DNA of 64,000 nt, from the NCBI GenBank assembly GCA_037447655.1, contig JBBHKE010002352.1:337415-401414 (forward strand), given 5' to 3'. Origin of the DNA: Zygnema cylindricum. Lineage: Eukaryota; Streptophyta; Zygnematophyceae; Zygnematales; Zygnemataceae. The position numbers and the translations under genes were made by a program. Positions 32,511 to 43,700 of this stretch are shown one piece after another (the stretch's first letter is position 1; each line of letters starts with the position of its first letter). The notes under the pieces are model-generated. The model did not search any database and was not told the DNA's origin. It worked only from the letters and a program-made list of their open reading frames with translations.

Positions 32511-35500
32511 TAGTGTTGTGTATCGGTAAAAAACGTTATCGCGATAACACCGATACTGATAGTTATCGGTTATCGAACGGTCAAAGGTCCTGATATATCC
32601 GCCACAGACCAACAAATTCCATATCCGCGATAACTTAAAAAAAAAATTATGCATACAATAGTTCTATATAACAAACTGTATTATATTATTTTCTTTATAT
32701 AGCGTGGCATGCCACCTATAATGAGTCTGTTCCGTATCTATTTAACTGTAATCTATTAAAGACAGCGCAACATATAAACGTCGAAAAATTTAAAACAATA
32801 CTTTGTGGGAATTAATCATGGCATTGACTGTTTAGGTTGCGCACAATCAATTACATCATTTTGTCAAAAAATGTACGTTTGAAGTACACATCGGTACAAG
32901 TAAAGTACCGTTGAGTCAAAATTTGACAATCAATTGGTTGGACAACTTTGACTTTCAAAATATTGTTTCAACCGCTTAAACTTTTGCCGCGCTTGCGAAC
33001 GTCGACTGTCATAATAATATTAGCAATTCAAACGGCCGGCAAAATTTTACAGTAACAAGACTACGACAACAAAATGTAAATAAAAGTGTTGCAAACAGTC
33101 ACGTTTTATCGTTACGTGAGCTCCACGGTGAGATCACGTTGGATATTAACTTAGTCGCAAAATTAAAATTTAGCTACATTGAATTTCAACACAAATTGAA
33201 ACGAAACCTCATTAAATTAAAGTACTGTAAGTCCTGTACGGAAATATTAAAACGCATGAAACGAATTTTTGTTGTCAATGTAAGAATGTTGATTCGTAAA
33301 CAGTGTGACTCGATTTCATCGCGCGTGACGACGCGCATATTTTTCATTTAATTTCACTTGATATTTTTACGCCGGTTCGTTTTATTATAGTGTACAAAGT
33401 TTATTTCGTTTTGTTTCGTTTCGTGTCAGATTTTTGCAGTACATTCCAGTGTCAAAATTTAGTGTGCACTAAATTTGATAGTAACTCTTGTGCTATAACC
33501 CTTACACTAAAATTTAGTTTATAATCTGAGTGGTAAGTGTCGCACTAAATTTCATTGCTAAAATGCACCACCAAACCATTGCTACATTAAAATACTATAT
33601 TGAATTTCGGTGGAAAAATTCAGTGTTGGGTGCTATGATAAATTTTAGTGCTCATTCAGTGCTTAAGTAATAAAGGAATTAATAATAAATAAAGTAATTA
33701 ATATTTATAAACTTAATAAAGTAGTTTATAATTAATAAAGTGCTGAACCGTTCAACACTTAAAATCAGACATAGAAAACGTTGCGCATCGAATTTTAGAG
33801 TTGAAATCAAGTGCTAAAATTCAGTGTCAAAATTTAGTGTTGTGCTGAAATTTAGTTGTGGAATTCAGTGTTGAATTAGAGGAGTTCAGTGCTACATCTC
33901 ACGACAAAATTTCAGCGGTAGAGTAAAGTGTTGAGTGTTAAAATACAACGTTAAAACTCAGTGCGCAAATATAGTGTTGAATTTCAGTGCTCACATTTCG
34001 TGCTGAAACCTTTTTTGTGTTAAAATTCAGTGTTAAACGACTTGTTGCACTGCTTTCCATGGCTTAAAGCATCTTATAAAATTATGTGCTTAAATCTACT
34101 GCTGCACTGAAATTTAAGATTGAAGATTCTAAAGTTTGGTGCTGGAATTCAAAGTTGAATTACATTGCTAAATTTTAGTACTAATGTTGATGTTCAGTGC
34201 TAAAATGTAGTGCGCAAATTCAGTGGTACACTAAAATAAAGTGCTAAATTCCAGAGGGTAAGTCTATCGCTGAAATACATTGGTGCACTAAAATTTAGTG
34301 TTGAGCCGAATTTCAGTGGCATAATTTAGTGCTTACATTTACTGTTGCAAAAACGAATTCAGTTTAAAGTTTAGTGCGGCAATGAAATTGAGTGTCGAAA
34401 TCCATTATTAGTGTACGATCCATTTCTACGTTAAAATTCATTGCTTAATTATGGTGATAAAATTAAGTGTTTAAAATATGAGATCGCACTAAATATAATG
34501 CTTTAAATCGTGCTTAAATTTATTGTTGCACATAATTTAATTTCTAAGATTTAGTGTTATTATTTAAGCCAAATTATAATGATTAATTTTTGTTCTATGC
34601 TAATAAAATTCGTTGCATTGAATCTCGAGCTAAAATCCTGTTTTAATATCACTACAAATTTAAACTTATGTATTTATTTTGCCCGACCTTATTGCATATC
34701 GTTTCTAAAATGGATTGAAAATGCATTAAAGTAAAAAACCAATACTGACAAACAATGGAAGTGATACGAGGGCGTAAATAACCTTACAAAATAAAATAAC
34801 AGTCAAAAGGACATGCTGGAGGGGTATGGGAGGTTGGAACCCAAGTAAACCCCTTTGAATTAGGCATGTTCTCTATTAGGCGGTCCCAATAAACATGTGG
34901 AGACGTCTATTTATAGTGTTTATTGGCACGGCGTTCCATTATGTCGTGCTAGTACACATCGTTTTTCAATCATGATTGGCGCCACGTATGCAAGTTTTCA
35001 TATCCTTAAAATATAAAAACATTATTCACTTTGAAAATCTGTACATAATATTTGTACGAGCGGAGGTAGTTAATGATTCGTTTGAATTTTTTGCGACCAA
35101 ATTTTAATTATCAAATTGAAAATCAAAATTTCCAAACGGAATGGCGAAAAGGCGACGCAAACTTTGAAGGTCAACGGATGTCAAAATGAGCGTGTGAGGA
35201 TATTTTGGTCGACCTGCATACACCATGGCGGATGGCACATGGTGTGTACGATGTGTTTGTTTCTCATCGCTTGATCATGGTGGATATTTTTTTTACTTTT
35301 CACGTGAACCAATGGTACGCGACCCGTGTGAAGAAACTGCGGGGAATAACACGTATAGCTGAATGTATTGGCCGTACATTTCTCTTTATTGTCCGTATAG
35401 TTATCGCCGATAGTTATCGATATTAGTGTTATCACTGATAAACAACCGATGTTATTGGTTAATTATCGGCGATAACATCGATGGCGATATATCGTACCAA

Positions 35501-35573
35501 TACATCGATTATCAGCAACCCGAAAAAAGGCCCATATCAGTTATCCACAAATTCTTACTGATATACAACACTA
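32511..35573. mobile_element. 3-kb hAT-like element of the TAGTGTTGTG family
   Basis: Termini TAGTGTTGTGTATCGGTAA and GATATACAACACTA. The flanks ATATTCTT and ATATTTTG match at 6 of 8 positions. Subterminal sequence resembles the 52593 and 1022 members. It carries dispersed repeat R1 (32812-33150), a piece shared with the 21.5-kb foldback (near 33290), a 1.2-kb TTTAGTG-type repeat field, and 34840-35170, which recurs inverted at 63600-63960. No transposase frame is visible, so it is a composite non-autonomous element. Confidence 0.78.
33440..34660. repeat. Interspersed TTTAGTG/TTCAGTG repeat field
   Basis: About 1.2 kb in which the words AAATTTAGTGT, AAATTCAGTG, GTGCTAAAA and GTGTTGAA recur every 10-25 bp in both T- and A-rich versions, without a fixed period or unit length. 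No open frame longer than a few dozen codons. It forms the centre of the 3-kb hAT-like element. Confidence 0.85.
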
Positions 35574-35592
35574 ATATTTTGACTTTTTATTG

Positions 35593-36064
35593 TTTTAAGA
35601 ACTATCGTGTTTATCTATGTCCATTAGAGGACAAGCTCCTTGGTGGATTGTAGCAGTTATACTCCTAGTTCAAAAGTAGATGAAAGTAGGCCCATACAAT
35701 GTGCCTATTGTATGCAAAACATACAAAATGACCTTAAGACCCATATTGTATTTGGACCTATTCGGGCCAATTAAAACATTGTCGGTAACGAAGTACATTG
35801 TTGTACGAACAAACCACTTCCGTACACCACACTATTAATGAATACAGTACGGTCATACCGTTGACGCTATTTTACTAGAACCGTAATTAATGTCAAAGAT
35901 AAATTAGATTCAATCACTGTATTTCGGGTATCAATGTCAAAATTTTGGGGTGCCGATATAGCGTACATAAGGCTAATAACGATTCACGGTGTAGTTTTAA
36001 GAACTATCGTGTTTATCCATTTCCACTAGAGGACAAGCTCCTTGGTGGATTGTAGCGGTTATAC
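35593..36064. repeat. 70-bp direct repeats flanking a TA-family MITE remnant
   Basis: 35593-35662 and 35995-36064 are about 90% identical (TTTTAAGAACTATCGTGTTT at the start, CTTGGTGGATTGTAGC near the end). The roughly 330 bp between them ends with a TA-family right terminus, AACGATTCACGGTG plus TA, exactly where the second repeat starts. The same MITE right half recurs at 57510-57578. Confidence 0.7.
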
Positions 36065-36604
36065 TGATTCGCGAGCACAATCCCCTAAAACAGGCAAAGG
36101 CAAGAAGAAGGGGGTTTATCCACCCAGCTGCTATCTTGGACCACACCCGCTTGTACGCTTTTATTCCTATACGACAAAATTTATTTGGACAATTTTCCAA
36201 AGTACAGTACTGTAGTTGAAATGTACAGCCAATTACAATTCATGATTCATCAGCTATTCGATTTGCATAAAGATTCTACATGTATTCATATGTACGGCAA
36301 ACTGGTCGCTAAAAAAAAACGCAGGGAAAATTTTCTAACCGACAAACAATTTTAATTGGATCCAAGAGAATTTCCGTAACAGGAAATGCGGCCTAAGGAG
36401 ACGTGACTTATTTCTTGATTCCTACATTTCAGGTTCATGCATACCTGACAGTCTGACACGCATGACTCCAAAAAGCCCCATACTCGCACGATTAGGAGAT
36501 TTGGCAAGCATGCCGAGTCCTAGGTCTCCAACCGGGGCATTCTCCTCTCCACGTGGAAGCAGCTTTGAAAATGGTATCTTTTGGACCACATCTGCACCGT
36601 CCAT
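35997..36604 (-). CDS. Tentative two-exon small protein
   Basis: Exon 36445-36604 starts with ATG and ends at a good donor (CTGTCAG then GTATGC). Exon 35997-36166 follows an acceptor GTCGTATAG in matching phase and ends in TAA, for 109 residues. The first exon reads KIPFSKLLPRGEENAPVGDL then GLGMLAKSPNRASMGLFGVM, which looks like conserved protein. The second has a hydrophobic stretch (INPLLLAFACFRGL), but its last 20 codons overlap the 70-bp dispersed repeat, so the real 3' end may differ. No family recognised. It is divergent from the tetraspanin gene, with 507 bp between the start codons. Confidence 0.35.
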
Positions 36605-37111
36605 ATTCTACTTTATTTGTTTACGATGCCACATGGCATGAACGTGAGCTCCCCTAACAGTCCTGCTGGCATGTAGATGTCCCAATTTCTGTTGAAATAT
36701 CCAATTGGGTTGTCCATATTTATATATTTTCCTTTACTTTAGCTTCTTCCAAATCTCACGTCTATTCTACCCACTTATCTTCGTCAAACTTGTACACGTA
36801 AGAGTACTTGTGCTCGTCCGTCTGCCTTCTTTTCATGTACGCACTGAACAGCTTGTTGAAACCAGTATCATGCGATCAACATTATAGTGATGTAAAGCGC
36901 ATGAATGTACTGAATTTTTTAAAGTGTACTGTTTCTAATGTCCCTTATCTACGTCTAGGCTGGTTGATTCACAATAAAAATAGAACCAGTACTACGCAGT
37001 TAATTTTCTCCATAAATGTAACGCATAAACATATACTGATTCTAGGTTATTTTCTGCTCCTAATTTTTTGCGTACGTCTGGGCTGCTGATTGTCAACAAA
37101 CCTTTTGCAGA
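36605..37111. promoter_or_regulatory. Upstream region of the tetraspanin gene
   Basis: 507 bp between the tetraspanin ATG and the tentative minus-strand start. Free of recognisable transposon ends. TTTATATATTTTC near 36720 is a possible TATA-like stretch. It would be a bidirectional promoter if the left gene is real. Confidence 0.4.
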
Positions 37112-39180
37112 ATGGCGCCGGCGCCTGTAAGAGGCGGTCTGCAGGCTCTTTTGAAGCTTGTTAACTTCATTCTGGCCGTGATGGGTATCGCAATGGTGTT
37201 CTATTCCGTCTTAATGCTCAACGAATGGCGGAAAGATTCTGGTTCCTCCAGCCCTCCTAGCCCCCCGCCTTCATCTGGTGATGATGACGTGGCAGTTGTA
37301 CAGTACCTTGGAGCGCTTGCAAATTCAGGACTCGCTCAGCTTCCGGATGTTTCCAACATGAACTTACATCATGTTTTTGGAGATGCTACTATAGAATTGC
37401 CAGCTCCTTGGTGAGTTGGAGTAATTTTTACTGGGGATTGAGGGTAGGGCGAACGCAAAGGAATGAAAGGTGGTGGTAAGAGGACAAGGGAAGAATGGCA
37501 GAAGAGAGCAAACTGAGGGGGCAGATTGGTATGAGCTGAAAAAGAGGTGAAATGTTAAGGGTGAATCGTAAAGATGCTGAAAATAATGAAATATGCAATA
37601 TGAAGTGTAGCCGGAGAGGAGGTATAGGTCGTGAATTTGTCATTGTGTTCTCGTTTGCCTGTTAAATCCCGAAGTGTTGAAGTGAAGAGGCTAAACTTGA
37701 AAGCTGATTGATCATGGTGTTTTTTATTTTATTTTGCAGGTTTATATATGCTTTTCTTGGAGCTGGCGTTGTAATTTGTGTGGTGACATTTTCTGGAGCA
37801 GTTGCGGCTGAGGTCCACAGCAAATTCTGTCTCACTTTCGTATCCAAATCAAATTAATTATGTTATCAACTTGTCGTATTGATATTTCCTTTTGTGCTGC
37901 TGTTCCGATTTTACCCGAGTATAATTTTGTGAATAGCTATATCGTATTGTAATGCATCTGATTATGATCAGCTTCTGCATGTGGTCTCACCCTGGTTGAA
38001 TTATAAAGCTAACTGTACTTGACATTGTCGTAAGTGGCTTTTTTGAGTGAAACATCAATGTGGTGTATATGCTGACTTAATTTGAGCAATTTCCCTTAAC
38101 TTTTAATCAGTACCAAATTGGAATCGCGTTCATGCTGGTTGTCCAAGTTTTGCTTGCAGCATATCTGTTCTTCGACAAGTCATGGGACAAGGTGAGGACC
38201 AGTATTTTTCATCTTTTTGTTTAGCGTCTTTTTTTTGTCAAGTTTTCCTTGGAATGCGTTGATATTGGCAACTTAAAAAGTGGCCGTTTTGCCATCTGCG
38301 TTGCAGGAAATTCCGGATGACCCAACGGGCCAGCTTAAGAAGATGAAAGAATTTGTGCAGAAAAACATCACCGTATTGAAATGGTTTGGTCTCGCAGTGT
38401 TGATTGTTCAGGTGAGCCACCATTGGCGGTGATTATTGACTGTTTTCTATTTTTTTATGTTCATTGCAAGCCCTACGGGCCTTAACTTCCTCTTTAAGGC
38501 ACTTGGTCTTCTGCATCACTACCTTCCACTATTCCCTGTTTTTTAATAAGAATCAGATTTATGTCCATTTTCGTCTCACTCTAGTTGATCTCTTAGCATT
38601 TAAGTGTGCCATGTCTGGTGGAGCTGAAATTAATATTTGCATATAATTACTTCCAAGAAATTCGTACAGAATGAAGTGACGATTTTCAATTGTTGTTGAC
38701 ATCGTTTTTGGTTATTGAGCTGACGACCTCGAGTTGCTAAATTGTGGTTGCAGCTTGTTGCTATTGTTCTGGCAATGATTCTTCACACTGTATCTAGAGC
38801 AAAGGATGATGAACGTGCTCGTGGAGATGAAGAAGTTGCTGTCCGTAGATTGCGGGAGCCTCTTCTGCCACCTGACGCTCCTCCTGGTCAGGTAGGTAGG
38901 TATGTGCCTTGTAATGTATCCTACCTCAGGAGTCGTTTGTGTACTTAGATTGATGGATATCAAAATATCTATGTCTATGTGCGGCATATTTGTTTTGTTT
39001 TACCAATTTCGGCAAAATTGCAATTGTTCTTGATCTGAAAAAATTATTTCAAAGAATGTGGGACACGATGGTGTTGCTCATTTTTGTTTTTTTTTTTTGT
39101 TTTTTGATCGTATGCAGTACGTAATTGACCACCCTGCGGATCTTAATCGCGGCGATGAGAAGAAAAAAGGAAAGTGGTAA
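37112..39180 (+). CDS. TOM2A-like tetraspanin
   Basis: Six exons in phase: 37112-37410, 37740-37839, 38111-38191, 38307-38411, 38754-38891, 39118-39180; 261 residues. The four membrane helices are about 12-35 (LLKLVNFILAVMGIAMVFYS), 100-124 (WFIYAFLGAGVVICVVTFSG), 134-154 (YQIGIAFMLVVQVLLAAYLF) and 185-208 (FGLAVLIVQLVAIVLAMILH). FFDKSWDKEIPDDPTGQL between helices 3 and 4 matches the plant TOM2A family, integral proteins of tonoplast and other endomembranes known as host partners of TOM1. The cytosolic tail RRLREPLLPP is conserved-looking. It ends KKKGKW without the prenylation motif found in some relatives. Exon sizes and junctions are clean; assignment to the TOM2A group rather than to another tetraspanin is from overall pattern. 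Confidence 0.9.
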
Positions 39181-40797
39181 CTGATGTAAATTATGTGCAA
39201 AAGTATGTACAGCTGCAGAACTTGTAATCTATTTAGGCAGAGGTATCTTTTTCAATAGGTCCTAGAATTTTGCCATCTCTCTAGGAATCAAAAGCTACCT
39301 TTTTCAATAAAGGTGGTGAAAAGCCATGGGATAGTATATTAGACTCAAGGAAGTGCAGTGTTGTCTCTCTTCAGTCTGAAGGTTGGATGTGGTAATAAAA
39401 TTATGAAGAATTAATTTCTTACATTTGGCAAAGAAGATTTACCTCCTTGGGAAACTTTTCTACAGATTGTTTACAATGTGAAAATGGTGTAAATTCTTAT
39501 GTATGAATCATTTGCGGATATGAATAATCTCTGTACTCTAACAACCTCGTCTTTCACAACAGAAAATGAAGCAAAGGTAAATTGCTTTCAAAAGGCAACT
39601 TTTAATGGATCAGTTGCATGTGAAAATTATATGGTTAATAGCAAATTTTGCTTCACGCATCGTCAATTGAAAGGAGAAGTGAAATGTAGTCTTCAATCAT
39701 TTGAAAATCTGTAATTTAGTCATACAACTATCTGAACATTGAAATATGTTCGCTTATGAAGACAAAAATTCTCGAGATGTTACGACTGTTTAAATACAGC
39801 AATTAATTTTCAGACAATTAAATAATAAAAGTTTGTAAGGTCAAATGTTTCATGCTAACACATCATGTTTCCATGTTTATTCCAGTTATGGAAAAGGAGC
39901 TTTCATAAATGGTAGATATCTTGAAAGATTAAATTTCATAATCATACTCTTAAAACATTTTCACACATCTATACGATTATGTAACAAAGTATAAACAACG
40001 AAGGGGTATGTTTTCACTCTAGATGCTGAAAGAGTTTTCATAGAAGGTGAACATCATAACATGTTGAACTTCCGAAACATCAAAAACTGTTCTTTCAAGC
40101 ACCTACGGATATAAACAGTAAACTAGAAGAAAATGACTATAAAGTCTCTGATATGTGAGCAACGCTAACCTATATTTAAATTATTTTTAAATGCATGCAT
40201 TCAACTGACCTTTAGAAATCCTACAAAACTAAAAACATAAAAGAGAGGAGGAGATTTTAAGAGGCAGATTTTCTCTTGACACTTTCATAAGGTCTTCTGC
40301 CCTTCTGTCTATTCCATCCTACTAAATGCACTACATTCTGATATCATTGTTGAAAGCCCACATGACCAAAAATGTAAGTGAGACAATGTTTATCAGTTGC
40401 AAATACCATCTAGGCAAAGCTTAGATGAAAAAGCAAATAAAAATATTGCTGCGCACATAAGACAGACATACATTAGCCAATAGTTCAAATATTCTACATT
40501 CAACCGAAAACTACCTGCCATACCATGTGGCAAAAACATTATTTGATTGTACATGTCGAAAAGTACAATTATTACGGACAGAAGAAGTCTATCACATCTA
40601 TATCGTAGAAGTTACTCTATTTAGCCTAACCAAAAAATATTTCCTCTCCTAGTATATCCATTTATCGTGTATTCGTTTTCTCTTAGGCGATTGAAGACAA
40701 TATACAGGAGGATCCATAACAATACTTCAAATAAAACAGAACCTTCACAGAAGAATAATTTCAAACCTCGCAACTTTGAAGCATAGAATCCGAAAAA
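39181..40797. other. Intergenic region between convergent genes
   Basis: 1.6 kb of AT-rich sequence between the tetraspanin stop and the PHP-protein stop. It must contain both 3' UTRs. AATAAA-like words lie near 39308 and 39823. No repeats or RNA genes recognised. A 71-codon frame at 39499 has no supporting features. Confidence 0.5.
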
Positions 40798-43700
40798 TCA
40801 TCTCACTGTTAAACCTTGTTTACTCAGAACAACAATTTTCCGACGTTCCACTATTTCTGTTTCACACTGGAGGCCTAAACTCACTGCCTTTCTCCTGACT
40901 GTTGCGCGATCCTCCTTCACCATCCATCCCGAAAGTCGCATTCCCCTCTCACTCGCTAATCCGGCTTCCCATGTGAACCCATGTTTTATCCCTCTCTCCA
41001 AAATCCCTCCATCACTATCTTCTTTCTGTTCATCCCACATAACAATCTCCGCACCAAAACACCTTATTCGTTCTTGCAGTGCGTGTTCCCATAGTGGCTT
41101 AGCGACTTCAAGAAACTCCTTCATGCTTCTAGCAGGTAACGGATTGGCTCCCAAATAAACTTCATTTTTATCGCCAGTTCCATGATAGTCAGAACCGCCC
41201 AACTGCAACAATCCGTAACTTTCCGCAAGTCCACCATAACCTGTACCAAGATTTCCCCAGAGTTCTCATTAGACAGGCACTCGACAAACCACACCAGAAG
41301 TAAAACCAAGAAAATAAACAATTAAGAAGATATTCTCCATCCTATTTGCAAGAAGCAAATGTTTTATCTCGATACAGTAACATCCCTCCTTCCAACGATG
41401 GAGATCGAAATGTTTAGAGTACAATCCCATGAAACGGAAAAGACAAAGGAAAAGGAAAGGAAAGGGAAAAGGAAAGGAAAGGGAAAAGGAAAGGGAAAAA
41501 GAAAGGAAAGCGAAAAGGAATTTACTCACATGCCAATTTTACTGGATCTCGGTGTGCCTCCAAACCATGCAAACCTACAGCTTTGAGGCGTTCTATGACA
41601 GGTTGTGGCGATTTGAGACACCATGGATGGGCCAAAACAGCCACCCCTCCGGTACGACAAACGAGCCGTACCGCTTCCTCAGCCGGAATTTCGGCTCCCC
41701 TTCAGAACATCCACAAATTTTAACACACTCAACAAAAAAAGATAGGAGGCTTGTTATATCAGCCCAACTCTCTTGAGACAGCTCTCTCCAGTACAACGTG
41801 TATCGTTATTAGCGTTCATGTTTTTTTCGCCGGTTAAATCAAATTTTCACCGTGCACTCTTGTCGAATTATTAATGGGAGAACTGTGATGGAAAGCTATG
41901 ATTCTTATCTTCCAATCAGCGTCTCCAAGTGGAGTGCATGGAAAAAAATAGATTTAAGTAGCAAAAAGAATGCCAATAACAATACACGTTGCAGCAGAGA
42001 CTGGGTTACAAAGAAGACAAAAGCTAATCAAACTTCGATAGCTCCTTTGAAACCTCCACCTGGCAAGATTTGAATGGTAAAAAGTAAGCTATTTCAAAAC
42101 ACATTCCTTAAAGTAAATTCCGTACATTGTAAATGCAGGACCTCCATTGTAAAGGTATCTGCTAAAAGCCTCCTGAAAGGTCGCCACGTGGCCAGCTTCC
42201 ACCAATGCTTGTGCCACATGGGGTCTCCCTGGGGCAACACCTTCTCCTGCTATCTGTTTATCAGAAGGAGGACAGGAAAACGGACATTTTGAAGAAAAAC
42301 AAAGACATGTTTTAGGAAATATCCTAAAAAATCAGGATAAATTGTCTGTTGATAGATGGACAAAATTTTGAATTTCATCTGTTTATTAGTAGTAGACAGA
42401 GTCCGAAATGAACATATTTTGTCTGTTGATGAACAGACGAGATTTTGGATTTTGTTTGTTCATAAGGAGTAGACAAAAACCAAAATGAAGATAAAATCGA
42501 CGGGAAAACCGTGTTAACAGTTGGTATATGACACGGTATATCGATGTGGTAAAAAAGCAATCAAAAGACATGGTACATGTGATATGGTAATCAGACAAGA
42601 GAAATTTACCCTCATCTTGAAGGTGAATCATACACTTTCAGTAACCATACATACAATTACTCAAAAGCAGTATGAATTGTACAATGACCCTCAACGAGAA
42701 TAAAACTTTGATTGTGTAACAACCCTGTGAGTGATGGTTTCGTAAGAAAAATTCAGAGGATGCCAAATGCCTACAAGTTCCAGAACTGGAATTGTGTTCA
42801 TAGGAAAGAAGGGCGAGAAATTGTGAATCAAAATGTTCACTCTCTACATAGTTCAATAGTAATGAAGGTTTCCATGATTTGTCTGAGGGGTGAGCCTGAA
42901 AATTAATAGATTCCACCTCATGTGTCCCGCTTTTGTGCCGAGCCAGGTGGAGAGTAAAAAACTGATTATTTTCTGTATTCTAGTTGCTCACAATAATAAA
43001 ACCTCAAAAGATTAGCGTCAGCAGATGACTATCTTAACGTACTGTTCACTCACTGCACAGTGTCGTTGAACTGAATTTAATGCAGTTCCAGAGCATGGAT
43101 AGGAGGCCAACTTTGGCCCAACAAAGCTAAAATACTTTGTCAAAAGCCATGTCCATCACCATCAAAAAGAAATTTAACTAGTGTTATTGCAGAACTCATG
43201 TTGTTCACACCGATAACTTCGCCGATGCACAAAATCAAAGTCCAATGAAACAAGTACACCACGAATCGTAATTAGAGTAAATAACGCTAATTCGGTCGCC
43301 CTAAATTTTGACTCTATCACCTTAAATAGAGTAAATGATTCTAAATTTTTCATTATACTATTTAAGGTAAGGTTTAATTAGCGTAAAAAATTATAATATA
43401 GGTTCGTTTTAAATAGTGTGGAGTACGGACGACGTCCGACCGTGCAAAATTGTACTTTTATAAGTAAAAAGGTACAAATAATGATTTAATAGAATCGCGC
43501 TCGCACGTGAAATCGCACTAAACAAAAAATCAATCACATCGAAAAAAAGCCGTTCGCATAACTCTCGTCCGTCGACAGCATCGTCGTCAGTGTGAACATT
43601 AACTGACATTCAGCGCGACAAATAGTACTAACGTCATAATGACGTTAAACTATACGGACTGACAGATTTTGTACTTCTACGTAATTTAGTGTTCATAATT

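Noticed and set aside
33440-34660. CRISPR-like array
   Set aside because: Words are short, irregularly spaced and variable; eukaryotic context and no cas genes.
39499-39714. 71-codon frame after the tetraspanin gene
   Set aside because: Lies in likely 3' UTR, no features.
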